From contig NZ_ML133709.1 of the NCBI RefSeq assembly GCF_003985155.1, positions 1 to 33,134 on the forward strand: a stretch of 33,134 nucleotides of DNA. The letters run 5' to 3'. The notes beneath the pieces are model-generated. The model was given only the letters and a program-made list of their open reading frames with translations, ran no database searches and was not told the origin of the DNA. The stretch's first letter is position 1; every line of letters starts with the position of its first letter. The position numbers were made by a program, and so were the translations under genes. This document shows positions 23,553-32,949 of the stretch, in pieces. Source of the DNA: Rhizobium vallis. GTDB taxonomy: Bacteria; Pseudomonadota; Alphaproteobacteria; Rhizobiales; Rhizobiaceae.

Positions 23553-26162
23553 CTACCAGATGAATGACGGGTCTGGCCCAAATTCGAGATGCACGGACTC
23601 GCCGGTGTAGCGTTCAAGCTTCTCGTTCAGCTGCTTTTCCATTTTGTCGAGCTTCTTCACGCCATTGGCCATATCCCACAGACCAAGCGCCAGCCCGACG
23701 GCCGAGGCAACGAGGCCGGTGACCAGTCCGGCCGCGGCAAGGCCGGTTTTGGCGGCGCTGCTGAAGATGGTCACGACTTCCGGCGCCACCGTTCCGAGTC
23801 CGGAAAAGGCACGGGACATGGCATTGGTCAGATAAAGCATCGCCTCGGAGAAACCGATCAGCGCGTTGCCGGTACCGGCAATGCCGCCGATTATTTCGAG
23901 CGCGCCCTTGGCGCGGTCGCCGGCCTTCATCGACCGCGACGCCGAATAGAAGCCGAGGCCGGCCATGGCGAGGCCGCCGGCCGCGCCGAGGATCTTGCCT
24001 GCCGCTTCCATCGTCTTCGGCGAGAAGTTCATCGAGATCCCCTTGCCCCAGCTGCCAGGCTGATTGCCGAAGGCGCTGAACGGTTTGCCGGCAACGTCGA
24101 GGTTCTTGCCGAGCCCCTCCATCGTCATGCCGACGATCTGTGTCGCCGAGCCGACCGCAGCGGCGATATCGGCCGGCGTCCACTTGCCGCCGACACCGAG
24201 GCCGTGCGCCACCAGCACGCTCGACATCGTCAGCATCTGCACGGCGTGCATCAGACCGGCCTTGTACACTTCGGCATCGATGCCGGCAGGTGTACGGGTC
24301 TGGCGCGGCAGGTCGAGCGAATCCTTGAAGGAGGCAAGCGCGTCGTCGAGCTTCATACCGCCGCGCACCATGCGCAGAACGCCGTCGACGTCGCGCGCTA
24401 TATCCTGCGCCAGGTTCTGCTTCAGCGTCTCGCCGCCATCTGCCGGGCCGTTTTTGCTGATGAAATCCTCGGCGAAGGTGTTTGCCAACTGGCTGATGGC
24501 GTCATTCGTTGCGCCGGGCACAAATGTGTCATCCGGACCCGACAGCAGCGGCTCGAGATCGACACCCTGGCCGTCGCCGATATAATGTTCCTTGACGATG
24601 TTCGAGAAGGTGACGTTCGCGGCGTCGAGATGCGCGTCGATATAATCCTGGGGCAGGAGATCGACGAGCGTGTTGAGTTCGGAATAATAATCCTTCAGGG
24701 CATCTTCGAAGCTCTTGCCGGCGCTCAGCGCCCGGTCGATCGCCTTGCCGCCGCCGATATCGATCAGATAGGCGTCTTCGATGTTGGTGAGCAGATCGGA
24801 ATTCTCCGGGCTTTGCAGATATTCCTTCATGCCGCTCGCGAAGATATCCGAGAGATGCTGCTGCGTCGCCGGATCGGCCGTCAGCTTTTCGATCCGCGCA
24901 TCGAGGTCCTTGCCGACGCGCTCGCCATCGGGCACGCTGTCGCCATACTGGTTCATATAGCCATTGAACTGCTGTTTGATCTCGATGAGATCGTAGAGCA
25001 CCGTCGCCTTCTGTTCCGGCGTCAGCTGGTCGAGGTGGTCCATGTTGTCGGGCGCGACGAAATTCCGGTTCACGTCCTTCACGGCGTCGCCGAGAATGCC
25101 GTATTTGAGTTCGTCGAGCTTCTTCAGCGTCGGCTCATAGGCGGTCGACGGAGCGTAGCCGCGCAGCACCTTGCTTTCCAGGATGTCGTTCTCGTCGATC
25201 GGGCGCTCCACGACCGGCTCGATGGCATCCGAGCCCGACATGACAAGGTCCATCTTCTTGAGGCTCGATGTCAGATAGTCGCTGTCGATATAGGGCAGAT
25301 CGAGATTTTGGACGGTCTTGCTCCAGCCATTGTCCGTGGTGGCGAACATACGCTCGGCGATCCAGGCGTCACCGCCGCTGCCGGCGAAGAAGCGCCCGCG
25401 ATCTGAGCCGTTGGCCGCAATGCCCTTGCCGGCCAGCCCGGTGCCGATCATGATTGCCGCCATGACGTCGTTGAACGAATAGCTGGCGAGATTGCTGGAG
25501 GGTAGCGGCGAGACGCTCTTGTCCCACTCGGCATTGGCCGGGAGCTTCGAGACCAGGCTGGCGCCCATGACGAGCCCTTCGAGCGCGGTCTGTACCGCGT
25601 GGCGGTAACCCCAGACTTCCTTGCCGCCGGGAGCGCTCAGACGCGAGGTCAGGCGCTCCAGAAGGCCGCCAAGATCAGCCTGACTGACCTCTCCGGCGCC
25701 TACCTTGTCGAGCAGCGGACCGAGAAGCGCCTTGACGTCGGCCTTGAACTGATCGCGCACCGCGGGGCTGTCTCCCCCGTAAAACTGCTTGGCCATCGCC
25801 TGGATGGTCGGGTTGAACAGGTGGGTGATGTTGTTGGGAACGGTGCTGCCGAATTCGGAAGCGGCAACCTTTTTCAAACCGTCCAGGTCGATCTTGAGAT
25901 CGTTGCCCGGGTCGGTTTCGGGCGTGCTCACCTTTGCATCGACCAGGATCGCGGTGGCGCCGCTTTTGCTCTGGGTAAACCCGACGAAGCCCCGCGCAGC
26001 GGAGATGTCGAGTGCCTGCCCGTTGCCGCTCGGCGCGATCTTGCGTATTTCGCCGGCGTCGATGGTTTTTGTCGATGCAGAACGGCCAGTCACGTCTTTC
26101 TGGTCGAGGTCCACGACCAGGGTTTCGACCTCTTTCGATCCGCTGCCAACACGTTCCAACAT
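23553..26162 (-). CDS. Large HrpF/NopX-like putative translocator, paralogue B
   Basis: An 869-residue protein if started at 26162, where AGGAG lies about 10 bases upstream; an ATG at 26192 would add ten residues. The short N-terminus (MLERVGSGSKEVETLVVDLD) differs from paralogue A. Residues ~88-302 are the shared block. Next comes a helical module (about 380-529, LTPEQKATVLYDLIEIKQQF to NIVKEHYIG) that aligns with the N-terminal module of paralogue A, so module order is swapped. The C-terminal ~220 residues contain hydrophobic helices (ILGAAGGLAMAGLGFYSA and LVTGLVASAVGLALGLWDMA) and end in an acidic, aromatic tail. No signal peptide. I infer a secreted translocator or effector of this T3SS; as for A, the family name is tentative. 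Confidence 0.6.
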   Translation of the reverse strand: MLERVGSGSKEVETLVVDLDQKDVTGRSASTKTIDAGEIRKIAPSGNGQALDISAARGFVGFTQSKSGATAILVDAKVSTPETDPGNDLKIDLDGLKKVAASEFGSTVPNNITHLFNPTIQAMAKQFYGGDSPAVRDQFKADVKALLGPLLDKVGAGEVSQADLGGLLERLTSRLSAPGGKEVWGYRHAVQTALEGLVMGASLVSKLPANAEWDKSVSPLPSSNLASYSFNDVMAAIMIGTGLAGKGIAANGSDRGRFFAGSGGDAWIAERMFATTDNGWSKTVQNLDLPYIDSDYLTSSLKKMDLVMSGSDAIEPVVERPIDENDILESKVLRGYAPSTAYEPTLKKLDELKYGILGDAVKDVNRNFVAPDNMDHLDQLTPEQKATVLYDLIEIKQQFNGYMNQYGDSVPDGERVGKDLDARIEKLTADPATQQHLSDIFASGMKEYLQSPENSDLLTNIEDAYLIDIGGGKAIDRALSAGKSFEDALKDYYSELNTLVDLLPQDYIDAHLDAANVTFSNIVKEHYIGDGQGVDLEPLLSGPDDTFVPGATNDAISQLANTFAEDFISKNGPADGGETLKQNLAQDIARDVDGVLRMVRGGMKLDDALASFKDSLDLPRQTRTPAGIDAEVYKAGLMHAVQMLTMSSVLVAHGLGVGGKWTPADIAAAVGSATQIVGMTMEGLGKNLDVAGKPFSAFGNQPGSWGKGISMNFSPKTMEAAGKILGAAGGLAMAGLGFYSASRSMKAGDRAKGALEIIGGIAGTGNALIGFSEAMLYLTNAMSRAFSGLGTVAPEVVTIFSSAAKTGLAAAGLVTGLVASAVGLALGLWDMANGVKKLDKMEKQLNEKLERYTGESVHLEFGPDPSFIW
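25257..25902. repeat. 645-bp block shared with paralogue A (copy B)
   Basis: Second copy of the block at 21617-22262, same orientation. It codes residues ~88-302 of paralogue B. The abrupt end of identity and the absence of gaps point to recent duplication or gene conversion. Confidence 0.9.
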
Positions 26163-26305
26163 GATTTCGTCACTCCTGATCGACGGCCGCACCCTGAACG
26201 GAGGCCCGGAAAGCCTCGTTAGGTCAGAAGTTTTTCAGTGATATGACAAATGGGTGCTATCGGAGCGGCAAAATTGAACCATTGACCCCCACATAGCGCT
26301 TCCAA

Positions 26306-26311
26306 ATTATA
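26306..26311 (-). promoter_or_regulatory. Possible -10 box for paralogue B
   Basis: TATAAT occurs on the minus strand about 145 bases upstream of the start codon. The matching -35 is poor (GTGTCA at 18-base spacing), so this is only a candidate in the otherwise featureless 26193-26485 stretch. Confidence 0.2.
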
Positions 26312-26485
26312 CCGCAGTACAAATGCTGGTGACACCGCAGTCGCCAAGGTGCGGCGCAATAGAGCACGCTACCGTAGGGAATGCGCTCACGAGACAGATC
26401 AAAGTCGGTCCTCGGGCTCGGTTTTCAGACTGCATTGTCCGGCAAATCGGTATAAGCCGTCCTCTCGAACAAATCAGGGGACAAC

Positions 26486-26695
26486 ATGGAAACCGTGGAA
26501 ATCAGCAGCCGCAGCGACTTCGGCCTTTGGGCAATTGAGCGGGCGCGGGAAATCGTAACGTCCGAGGGAACTGCTTTTGCGATGGCCGCTCGCGATATGG
26601 ACGACGAGGCGCTTGCAAACGCTGCAGCCGCGCTAGGCAAGGCCATCAGCGATGCGATGGTGGAAGTGTTTGACGGCCTGATAGATGAATCGTGA
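26486..26695 (+). CDS. Small unknown protein
   Basis: A 69-residue open frame with GGGGA 5 bases before the ATG. The product (METVEISSRSDFGLWAIERA at its start) is acidic, Ala-rich and mostly helical, with no membrane segment. It resembles no family I know. It is the only undamaged small frame between the secretion genes and the broken toxin-antitoxin pair, and may itself be a chance frame. Confidence 0.4.
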   Translation: METVEISSRSDFGLWAIERAREIVTSEGTAFAMAARDMDDEALANAAAALGKAISDAMVEVFDGLIDES

Positions 26696-26816
26696 TTGTG
26701 AAGAGACAGCGGGTCACTGACCGATAAAAATTGGTCAGCACCGTCCGGGCTCGCCGTCTTCCCCTCTCATTGCAAACTGTCAGAAACTTGCATATAATTC
26801 TGACAAGAGAAATGCC

Positions 26817-27408
26817 ATGCAAAAGCTGACATAGCAAATCATGGGACATGCTGAACGACTGCCGGAAGGACCGCGCTTTCGGCAAAGAGTTTTTTGCATC
26901 TCGGAAATCGAGCCGCCCTGGATCAGGCTCTGTCGCGCCTGGCCGAGCGTGGCGAGCTCGTCCGGGCGGGCCGTGGTATCTATATGCGGCCCGTCAAAAG
27001 TCGCTTTGGCAGTCGGCCGCCGACGGTCGAACAGGCCGTAGAGGCGGTGGCGCAGCAGCGCGGTGAGGTCATCGTCTCGATGGCGCCGCCGCGGCAAATG
27101 CCCTGGGCCTGACCTCCCAGGTCCCGGTCCGCTCCGTCTACCTGACATCCGGCCGTAGCCGGACGATGACCCTTGGACAGCAGACGGTCGAGCTCAAGCA
27201 CGTGCCGCGCTGGCAATTGGCCTTGGCCGATCGACCTGCTGGCGTGGCGGTCCGCGCACTTGCATGGCTTGGGCCGGAAAGGGCCGATGAAGCACTGTCG
27301 CGGATCAAGCGAAAGCTGCCGCCAAACGCGTTCGGCGAGCTGGTGGCGGCGGCTCCGCAGTTTCCGACCTGGCTTGCAAGAAGCGTAGGAAAGGCTGCGC
27401 ATCGCTGA
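26817..27408 (+). pseudogene. Broken AbiEi-type (DUF6088-like) antitoxin gene
   Basis: The reading starts MQKLT, meets a TAG stop at 26832-26834, resumes QIMGHAERLPEG, then shifts frame near 26870-26890 to LHLGNRAALDQALSRLAERG, GELVRAGRGIYMRPVKSRFG and EQAVEAVAQQRGEVIVS. A second shift near 27080 (one base lost) leads to ALGLTSQVPVRSVYLTSG, LGQQTVELKHVPRW and the end at 27408. Together these parts form a whole ~195-residue winged-helix antitoxin of the AbiEi kind, a DNA-binding repressor of its own operon. One stop and two frameshifts show the gene is dead. It overlaps the toxin gene that follows. Confidence 0.8.
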
Positions 27409-28414
27409 TCTGTTTCTGACCTTGTCAAAGGATAACCGACGCGAAGCCTTGGCGGTGGCGGCCGACCGCACCGGACGGCCCATTCATCTCCTCGAAAAGG
27501 ATGTCTGGGTCGTCTGGACGCTGCAGACGCTCTTTTCGTCCAAGCTCGGTGAGCATCTCGTCTTCAAGGGCGGCACCTCGCTTTCGAAAGCCTACGGTGT
27601 CATCAAAAGGTTCTCCGAGGATGTCGACCTGACCTACGATATCCGCGCCCTGGCGCCGGACTTGGTTGGCGACAATGACGAAGCACTGCCGAAAACCCGC
27701 AGCGAGGAGAAACACTGGACCAGCGAGGTGCGAAAGCGGCTTCCGGTCTGGGTGGCGGGCTCGGTGGAGCCGGTTATGGCGCGTTGCGCGTTCAATCTCT
27801 TCCGGCGGCAATCCGCCTCGAGGACGATACGCTCTACCTCGACTATGAAGCGGTGAGCAGCGGATCCGGCTATGTCGCCCCGAGCGTCATGCTCGAATTC
27901 GGAGCGCGGTCGACCGGCGAGCCGGCCAGTATCCGTCGACTGTGACGCGTCGGGCCAGGTTGATGGTGTCGAATTTCCGAAAGCGAGTCCCCGCGTCATG
28001 CACGCGGAGCGGACGTTGTGGGAGAAAGCGACCGCCATCCATGTCTTCTGCCTGCAGGAGCGCCTTCGCGGCGATCGTTTTGCCCGCCACTGGCATGATG
28101 TCGTCCGGCTGGACGATGCTGGTTTCGCCGACAAAGCATCCGCGGATCGGCAACTCGCCAATGCCGTGGCGAAACACAAATCCATGTTTTTTGCGGAAAA
28201 GGCGGCCGACCGCTCGCCCATCGACTACGCCGCAGCCGTCAACGGCAATCTGGTTCTGACGCCATCCGGAGAAGGTCTGCGTGCGCTCGGCGAGGATTAC
28301 GCGCGCATGGTCGACGACGGCCTGCTGCTCGGCGATTCCGAGCCGTTCGAGCACCTGATCGAGCGATGCACGCAAATTCAGGCGCATGCCAACAAAAGCG
28401 ACGCGTCAAAATAA
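27395..28414 (+). pseudogene. Broken AbiEii-type nucleotidyltransferase toxin gene
   Basis: The toxin frame opens by overlapping the antitoxin end; the expected ATG appears as CTG at 27395. RIADLFLTLSKDNRREALAV leads into HLLEKDVWVVWTLQTLF and the nucleotidyltransferase motif FKGGTSLSKAYGVIKRFSED-VDL (GGTSL-SK plus a DxD-like EDVDL). Near 27785 the frame shifts (LPAAIRLEDDTLYLDYEAVS continues in another frame to about 27940), then shifts back to SVDCDASGQVDGVEF, AERTLWEKATAIHVFCLQER and the end at 28414. AbiEii/AbiGii toxins are GTP- or NTP-using nucleotidyltransferases of bacteriostatic phage-defence TA systems. Here the pair is frameshifted in both genes, consistent with loss of the toxin being tolerated after loss of the antitoxin, or the reverse order. 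Confidence 0.82.
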
Positions 28415-28674
28415 GCAATTGCCGGCCCACAGCCGCACCCTGCCCATTACTGTGAGTGCCCTGTCACCGACGCGGTTTGGCTTCGCGCCAATTATAAGGC
28501 GTTTGCTCGTGGCAGGCACCCTTGATGTGATGAGAGTGAAGCTCGGACCCGGTTATTCCGGCTCCGGCCTCGGCGAGGATGTGGCCAAATACCGCACGGG
28601 TGCGGGTTCGTTTGAGGAAAGTTGCGCCACGTAAAATGAAGATCCGGTGTGTTTGCAGTGAAGGCATTCAAATT

Positions 28675-29075
28675 CCCAATTTCAATCTCGCCGGAAGCCC
28701 GAGCAAGCTCAAAATCGCTGACGCGAGAATCGACACGGATGTTCCACTTGCCGCAACGGCACGTTCTCGCGCCAAGTGCCGTCCTCCCACTGGCGCGCCG
28801 CACGCTTGATTGGCTCTATTCCCGCAGGGGGGGTCGACAAGACGAAGGTCACTTCTTGGCGTCCAGCGGATCGACGTCGCCTTTCATCAGGAAGGCCGCA
28901 ATCTCGACAGGGCCAGCGCGCGCGGGCGTGACGATGATTTTTGCCATCGCCTTGTCTGAATGAAGATGCGTCGAAGCCGGCTGTGCTGCCGCAGCGATAG
29001 GCGCGCGGTGGCGGCGTGAATCGCCAAGTTGCCGCAACGGCCAGCACGAGGAACTCGACCAACGTCTCGGCGGCG
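28675..29075 (-). pseudogene. Relic of the C-terminal part of a CopC/CopD-like copper protein
   Basis: Across three minus-strand frames I can read ETLVEFLVLAVAATWRFTPP (a last membrane helix), then THLHSDKAMAKIIVTPARAG, VEIAAFLMKGDVDPLDAK, EVTFVLSTPPAGIEPIKR, and finally NIRVDSRVSDFELARASGEI. In order they match the tail of fused CopD/YcnJ-type copper-import proteins as I remember them: a membrane domain followed by a copper-binding-like beta domain. At least two frameshifts separate the pieces, and the N-terminal membrane domain is absent. It is a dead remnant, in a stretch with no other gene. Confidence 0.6.
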
Positions 29076-29934
29076 AAATAGCGGAAGGTGCATTCCGGTA
29101 AACCACGGCGATCGAAACTTAAATCCGTCGCAATCTTCTCGACACTCACGTAGCATGAGCCTCGCGAACAAACGCCGCCACGCCACTATGGCAATTTCAC
29201 TTCTCCTCCTCGGGATGAAATGGGACCATTCCTGAGGCGCTCTATTCCATCTCGAATACGGAGGATCCGGCATGCCTACGGTGTTGTTCAGACACGACCT
29301 CGCTTAACGATGTACTGAAGATTGCAGTCTACACGAAGCACGTTGCAGGCAGTGCTATGAAGTGTTCGCGGAAGATGGTTCGAGGTCTCGTCGGACGCTC
29401 TGTCGCGGCGAGCGCGGGACGTGTCTGATGCCCTCGATTTCAGTGAAGAACCATATTTCACGTGTTGCCCACCTGCCGACAACTTCCACCATCGCAAAAA
29501 TGCACGTCCGCCTACCGAAGCTGAACGCTAACGATCCCCAAATGAGCTCAAAGATCACCTGTCGGCGGCGGCGGCGGAATTGGACTGATGAGGTGAGGGC
29601 ACAGATTCTTGCCCACAACGTTCTTCAACTCGGCCCAATCCGGCGATATGTTCCCTCATCCTGGTTTCAGGCATGCCTTCAAGGCCCTGTCGGCTCGACA
29701 CTTGGATTTTACAGGCGCCTGGCTGCTGGCCGACTGCCGCGCCCATTCCGTGATGATAAAAGTATTGTGCCGTGTTGGGTTCTTCACAAATATGTCCAGC
29801 ACCCGACGTAGTTCTCTGCTCGGAAGCGGTTGAGGTCTGCGCCTTGACGCCGAAGATGGCCCTCTACAAGTTGGGTGACAATGTCCCGAGAGTTCTGCTC
29901 GCATTGGTTAGACGGGCAGGCTGGCTCTTTTATG
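29076..29934. other. No supportable gene
   Basis: Open frames here are short and overlapping on both strands, without ribosome sites or known motifs. The longest (29362-29811, plus) contains a basic run CRRRRRNWTDEVRAQI that faintly recalls the start of IS66-type small ORFs, but nothing after it supports that. The DNA looks decayed. Confidence 0.45.
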
Positions 29935-29938
29935 CGTA

Positions 29939-29979
29939 GCGGCGATCTCGATGAGATTCAGCGTCAATCAGGATGAGAC
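29939..29979 (+). repeat. Left end repeats of the IS21-type element
   Basis: Two related repeats, ATCTCGATGAGATTC and CAATCAGGATGAGAC, are spaced 20 bases apart start to start and share a GATGAGA core. They match the inverted right-end set. Confidence 0.75.
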
Positions 29980-29982
29980 TCG

Positions 29983-30035
29983 CGCCGGGGTGTGACGGAG
30001 TGAGGGCGTAGCCCGATCGTAGTCATACCCCGGCG
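29983..30035 (+). promoter_or_regulatory. Strong hairpin in the istA leader
   Basis: CGCCGGGGTGTGAC (29983-29996) pairs with GTCATACCCCGGCG (30022-30035), 13 of 14 Watson-Crick plus one G-U, enclosing a second small stem GGGC-GTA-GCCC (30004-30014). In a transcript entering from outside it could block translation of the transposase; its effect is inferred. Confidence 0.55.
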
Positions 30036-30111
30036 TGGCGCAGATTTTCGGCGTCTCATGATCGCGGTCGGTCCGGTACATTTGCGGTTTTCTGGATTGG
30101 AGAACCAGTTT

Positions 30112-31617
30112 GTGCCGGGTCGCCATTTAACCGATCATCAGATGAGACTCTTCATGAAGTACCGACAAACGCATTCCGTAGAGGTCGCCGCGTCAAAAGC
30201 GTCGATCAGCCGAGCCACGGCATACCGCCTCGACAAGGAGGTACAACTGCCTTCTCAGAGCAAAGCGCCGCGCGGACGCCGCCGCCCTGATCCCTTAGAG
30301 CTGATATTCGAGACCGAAGTCGTCCCGCTCCTGAAGGCCGCACCCGGTATCCGTGCCGTCGCTGTCTACAACGAGATGCTGCGCCGACATCCAGAACTCT
30401 CTGAAGGTATCCGCCGCACGCTTGAACGACGCATTCGGTCGTGGCGTGCTGTCCATGGCGAAGCGCAGGGGGTCATCTTCCGCCAAACGCACGAGCCAGG
30501 CCGGTTGGGCCTTTCGGATTTTACCGACGCCAGCGGTCTTGGTGTGACCATCGCCGGCCAGCCGCTTGATCACCTGTTCTATCACTTCCGGCTTGTCTGG
30601 TCGGGCTTCGAACATGCCCATGTCATTCTCGGCGGCGAAAGCTTTGTCGCGCTGGCTGAAGGGCTTCAAAATGCCCTGTGGTCCGTGGGAGGTACGCCGC
30701 TTTATCATCGAAGCGACAGCCTGTCGGCGGCATTCCGCAACCTCGACGCCGATGCCAAGGTCGATCTCACCCACCGATACGATCAGCTTTGCTCCCATTA
30801 TCGAATGACGCCGACGCGCAACAACAAAGGCGTCGCGCATGAGAACGGCTCTATCGAAAGCTCCCATGGCCATCTCAAGAACTCTGTTCATGACGCCCTG
30901 CTGATGCGGGGGGCCAAGGAATTCGACGACCTCAGTTCTTACCGCGCCTTTGTCGATGACATCGTCAGCCGTCGCAACGCTGCCCATGGCAAGCGCATTG
31001 ATGCTGAGCGATCCCATCTGCAGGCGCTGCCCGAGCGCCGGACCACGGACTTCGAAGAGATTGTCGTTACGGTGTCCCGGACGGGCGGCTTCACCTTGCG
31101 CAAGGTCTTCTACACCGTGCCATCCCGCCTGATCGGCCACAGGTTAAGAGTTCGCCTGTTCGACGATCGGCTGGATGTCTTTGTCGGCGGTACGCATCTG
31201 ATGACGTTGCGCCGAGGACGCGGCCATCCCGACGGCCGACACGACCAGGTCGTCAACTACCACCACGTCATCCATTCCCTGCGCAAAAAGCCGATGGCGC
31301 TCCGCGGCCTCGTTTATCGCGACAAGCTCTTCCCGCGTCAGGAATATCGCAAGGCCTTCGAAGCCCTCATCGAGCATCTTCCCGACAAGCAGGCTTGCAA
31401 GATCACCGTCGAACTCCTGGCGCTCGCGCATGACCGTGGTTGCGAACGCGAACTTGCCGAAGAATTGGCCAGGATACTCGATGCTGGTGACTTACCCAAT
31501 CTGGCTACCATGCGAGCGCTCTTCGGTCCGGATCCAGCCAAGCTGCCGACCGTTCATGTGCAACTCGCATCGCTCAACGGTTATGAGGCCCTGATCGGGA
31601 CGGGAGAAGCGGCATGA
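30112..31617 (+). CDS. istA: IstA transposase, IS21 family
   Basis: With the GTG at 30112 (GGAGA nine bases upstream) the product is 501 residues and begins VPGRHLTDHQMRLFMKYRQ, as IS21-type IstA proteins commonly do; an ATG at 30058 would add 18 residues without family similarity. The N-terminal HTH (AASKASISRATAYRLDKE) binds the end repeats. The DDE catalytic core is visible: GLSDFTDASG (first Asp), LYHRSDSLSAA (second Asp) and HENGSIESSHGHLK (Glu). The C-terminal part holds a beta-barrel-like FTLRKVFYTVPSRLIGHRLR. Full length and undisturbed, so probably active together with IstB. Confidence 0.95.
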   Translation: MPGRHLTDHQMRLFMKYRQTHSVEVAASKASISRATAYRLDKEVQLPSQSKAPRGRRRPDPLELIFETEVVPLLKAAPGIRAVAVYNEMLRRHPELSEGIRRTLERRIRSWRAVHGEAQGVIFRQTHEPGRLGLSDFTDASGLGVTIAGQPLDHLFYHFRLVWSGFEHAHVILGGESFVALAEGLQNALWSVGGTPLYHRSDSLSAAFRNLDADAKVDLTHRYDQLCSHYRMTPTRNNKGVAHENGSIESSHGHLKNSVHDALLMRGAKEFDDLSSYRAFVDDIVSRRNAAHGKRIDAERSHLQALPERRTTDFEEIVVTVSRTGGFTLRKVFYTVPSRLIGHRLRVRLFDDRLDVFVGGTHLMTLRRGRGHPDGRHDQVVNYHHVIHSLRKKPMALRGLVYRDKLFPRQEYRKAFEALIEHLPDKQACKITVELLALAHDRGCERELAEELARILDAGDLPNLATMRALFGPDPAKLPTVHVQLASLNGYEALIGTGEAA

Positions 31618-32507
31618 AGAACGCCCACGTTATCGATGAAGCACGCCTCGGCATCATGCTCAACGAGCTCCGGCTGCCGACGATCAAAATGCTGTGGCCA
31701 CGATTTGCCGAAGAGGCGGACCGGGAAGGATGGCCGGCAGCTCGCTTCCTGTCGGCTATTGCCGAGCACGAGCTGGCAGAGCGTGCCAATCGCAGGATTG
31801 AACGGCATCTCGCCGAAGCGCACCTGCCGCCCGGAAAGACCTTAGACAGCTTCGCCTTTGACGCTGTACCCATGATCTCGAAGGCGCAGGTCATGGCAAT
31901 CACCGCCGGCGACAGCTGGCTTGCCAAGGGAGCTAACATCCTCATGTTCGGTCCGCCCGGCGGAGGAAAGAGCCATCTTGCTGCTGCCATCGGCCTTGCG
32001 CTGATCGAGAACGGATGGCGGGTCCTGTTCACCCGGACCACCGATCTTGTGCAGAAGCTTCAGGTCGCCCGAAGGGAACTGCAGCTTGAGTCTGCCATCG
32101 ACAAACTCAACAGGTACGACTTGCTCATCCTCGATGACCTCGCCTACGTCACCAAGGACCAGGCGGAAACAAGCGTGCTATTCGAGCTGATCTCGGCACG
32201 ATACGAGCACCGGTCGATCCTGATCACCGCCAACCAGCCGTTCGGAGAGTGGAACCGGGTCTTTCCCGACCCTGCCATGACACTCGCAGCAGTCGACCGG
32301 CTCGTGCACCATGCCACGATCTTCGAGATGAACGTCGAAAGCTATCGCCGCAGAACTGCGCTTGAGGAAAAACGCCAGCGCGGCCGACCGGCCTCGTTTG
32401 CGACAATCAGGACATCAACGCTGTCTGTCGCGGAGCGGCAATCAGAAAACGACGAAGAACTTGTCAGCGGCAATCAGCATGATAATTTGATCCCGACCGC
32501 GACCTAA
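31614..32507 (+). CDS. istB: IstB ATPase helper, IS21 family
   Basis: A 297-residue AAA+ protein of the DnaC/IstB type that helps IstA choose and engage target DNA. Walker A is FGPPGGGKSHLAAAIGLAL (about 111-129), Walker B LLILDDLAYV (about 170-179), and a sensor-like ILITANQPFGEWNRVFPDPA follows. The ATG overlaps the istA stop as ATGA, so translation is coupled. The C-terminal tail beyond the ATPase core (from ~265) is longer and polar, a little longer than the family's usual ~250 residues. Confidence 0.95.
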   Translation: MKNAHVIDEARLGIMLNELRLPTIKMLWPRFAEEADREGWPAARFLSAIAEHELAERANRRIERHLAEAHLPPGKTLDSFAFDAVPMISKAQVMAITAGDSWLAKGANILMFGPPGGGKSHLAAAIGLALIENGWRVLFTRTTDLVQKLQVARRELQLESAIDKLNRYDLLILDDLAYVTKDQAETSVLFELISARYEHRSILITANQPFGEWNRVFPDPAMTLAAVDRLVHHATIFEMNVESYRRRTALEEKRQRGRPASFATIRTSTLSVAERQSENDEELVSGNQHDNLIPTAT

Positions 32508-32551
32508 GAATCTCATCCAGATTGTCGCAAGCGTCTCATCCTGATTGCCGC
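32508..32551 (-). repeat. Right end repeats of the IS21-type element
   Basis: Inverted copies of the left-end pair: GTCTCATCCTGATTG (32533-32547) is a perfect complement of the left inner repeat, and GAATCTCATCCAGAT (32508-32522) matches the left outer repeat with one change. The order of the two types is exchanged between ends. Confidence 0.75.
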
Positions 32552-32560
32552 GCTATTAGC

Positions 32561-32949
32561 TATTTTGCATCGATGGGCAGGCTCAAGGTTCTCTTGGAAG
32601 TCAGCATTTAGCTGCCTCACCATGGCGTTGAATAGGCTGAGTCGACCAAAGTGCTGCGCCCATTACCGAAGATTGCGATGAGGCATCAGCGTCCTTCAGC
32701 AATCTTGCCAAAGAATGCAGGCTTGCGAGATCGACGTGCGGAACCGCCAGGCTGCGCCAACAACCACTCATTGATCGGTCGAACATCCACGATGGGACCT
32801 CAAGAAGTCGACCAGAAGAAGAACCAGAAAGGCTGCAGCGGAAATATGCTTCCCTTTGGACACCGCCTCATGCACGTGAACGGGTTGCCCGGACCAGGGA
32901 TGCCACGGATACAAAAGCTCGCGAACCTCGGTCCCGTGGGTGTTCTGTC
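32561..32949. other. No supportable gene
   Basis: Between the IS21-type end and the transposase remnant I find only short overlapping frames without motifs. It may contain unreadable remains of the IS3-type element. Confidence 0.4.

Larger units (their letters stand above)
29935..32560 (+). mobile_element. IS21-family insertion sequence, apparently intact
   Basis: The element has istA and istB in overlapping order and paired repeats at both ends. At the left, ATCTCGATGAGATTC (29945-29959) and CAATCAGGATGAGAC (29965-29979); at the right, the second repeat recurs perfectly inverted at 32533-32547 and a one-mismatch copy of the first at 32508-32522. Such multiple end repeats are the transposase-binding sites of IS21 elements. 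The outer ends are near GCGGCGATCTCGATGAGA (left) and its counterpart GCGGCAATCAGGATGAGA (right, inverted). I could not settle the exact borders or a target duplication. Confidence 0.85.

Noticed and set aside
20661..25406. Several 360-600 codon frames in or opposite the two translocator-like genes
   Set aside because: Low-complexity Arg/Gly-rich products; the chosen minus-strand frames share conserved blocks at the protein level.
29362..29811. 149-codon frame with a basic start recalling IS66 small ORFs
   Set aside because: Only a few residues fit; the rest shows no transposase features.
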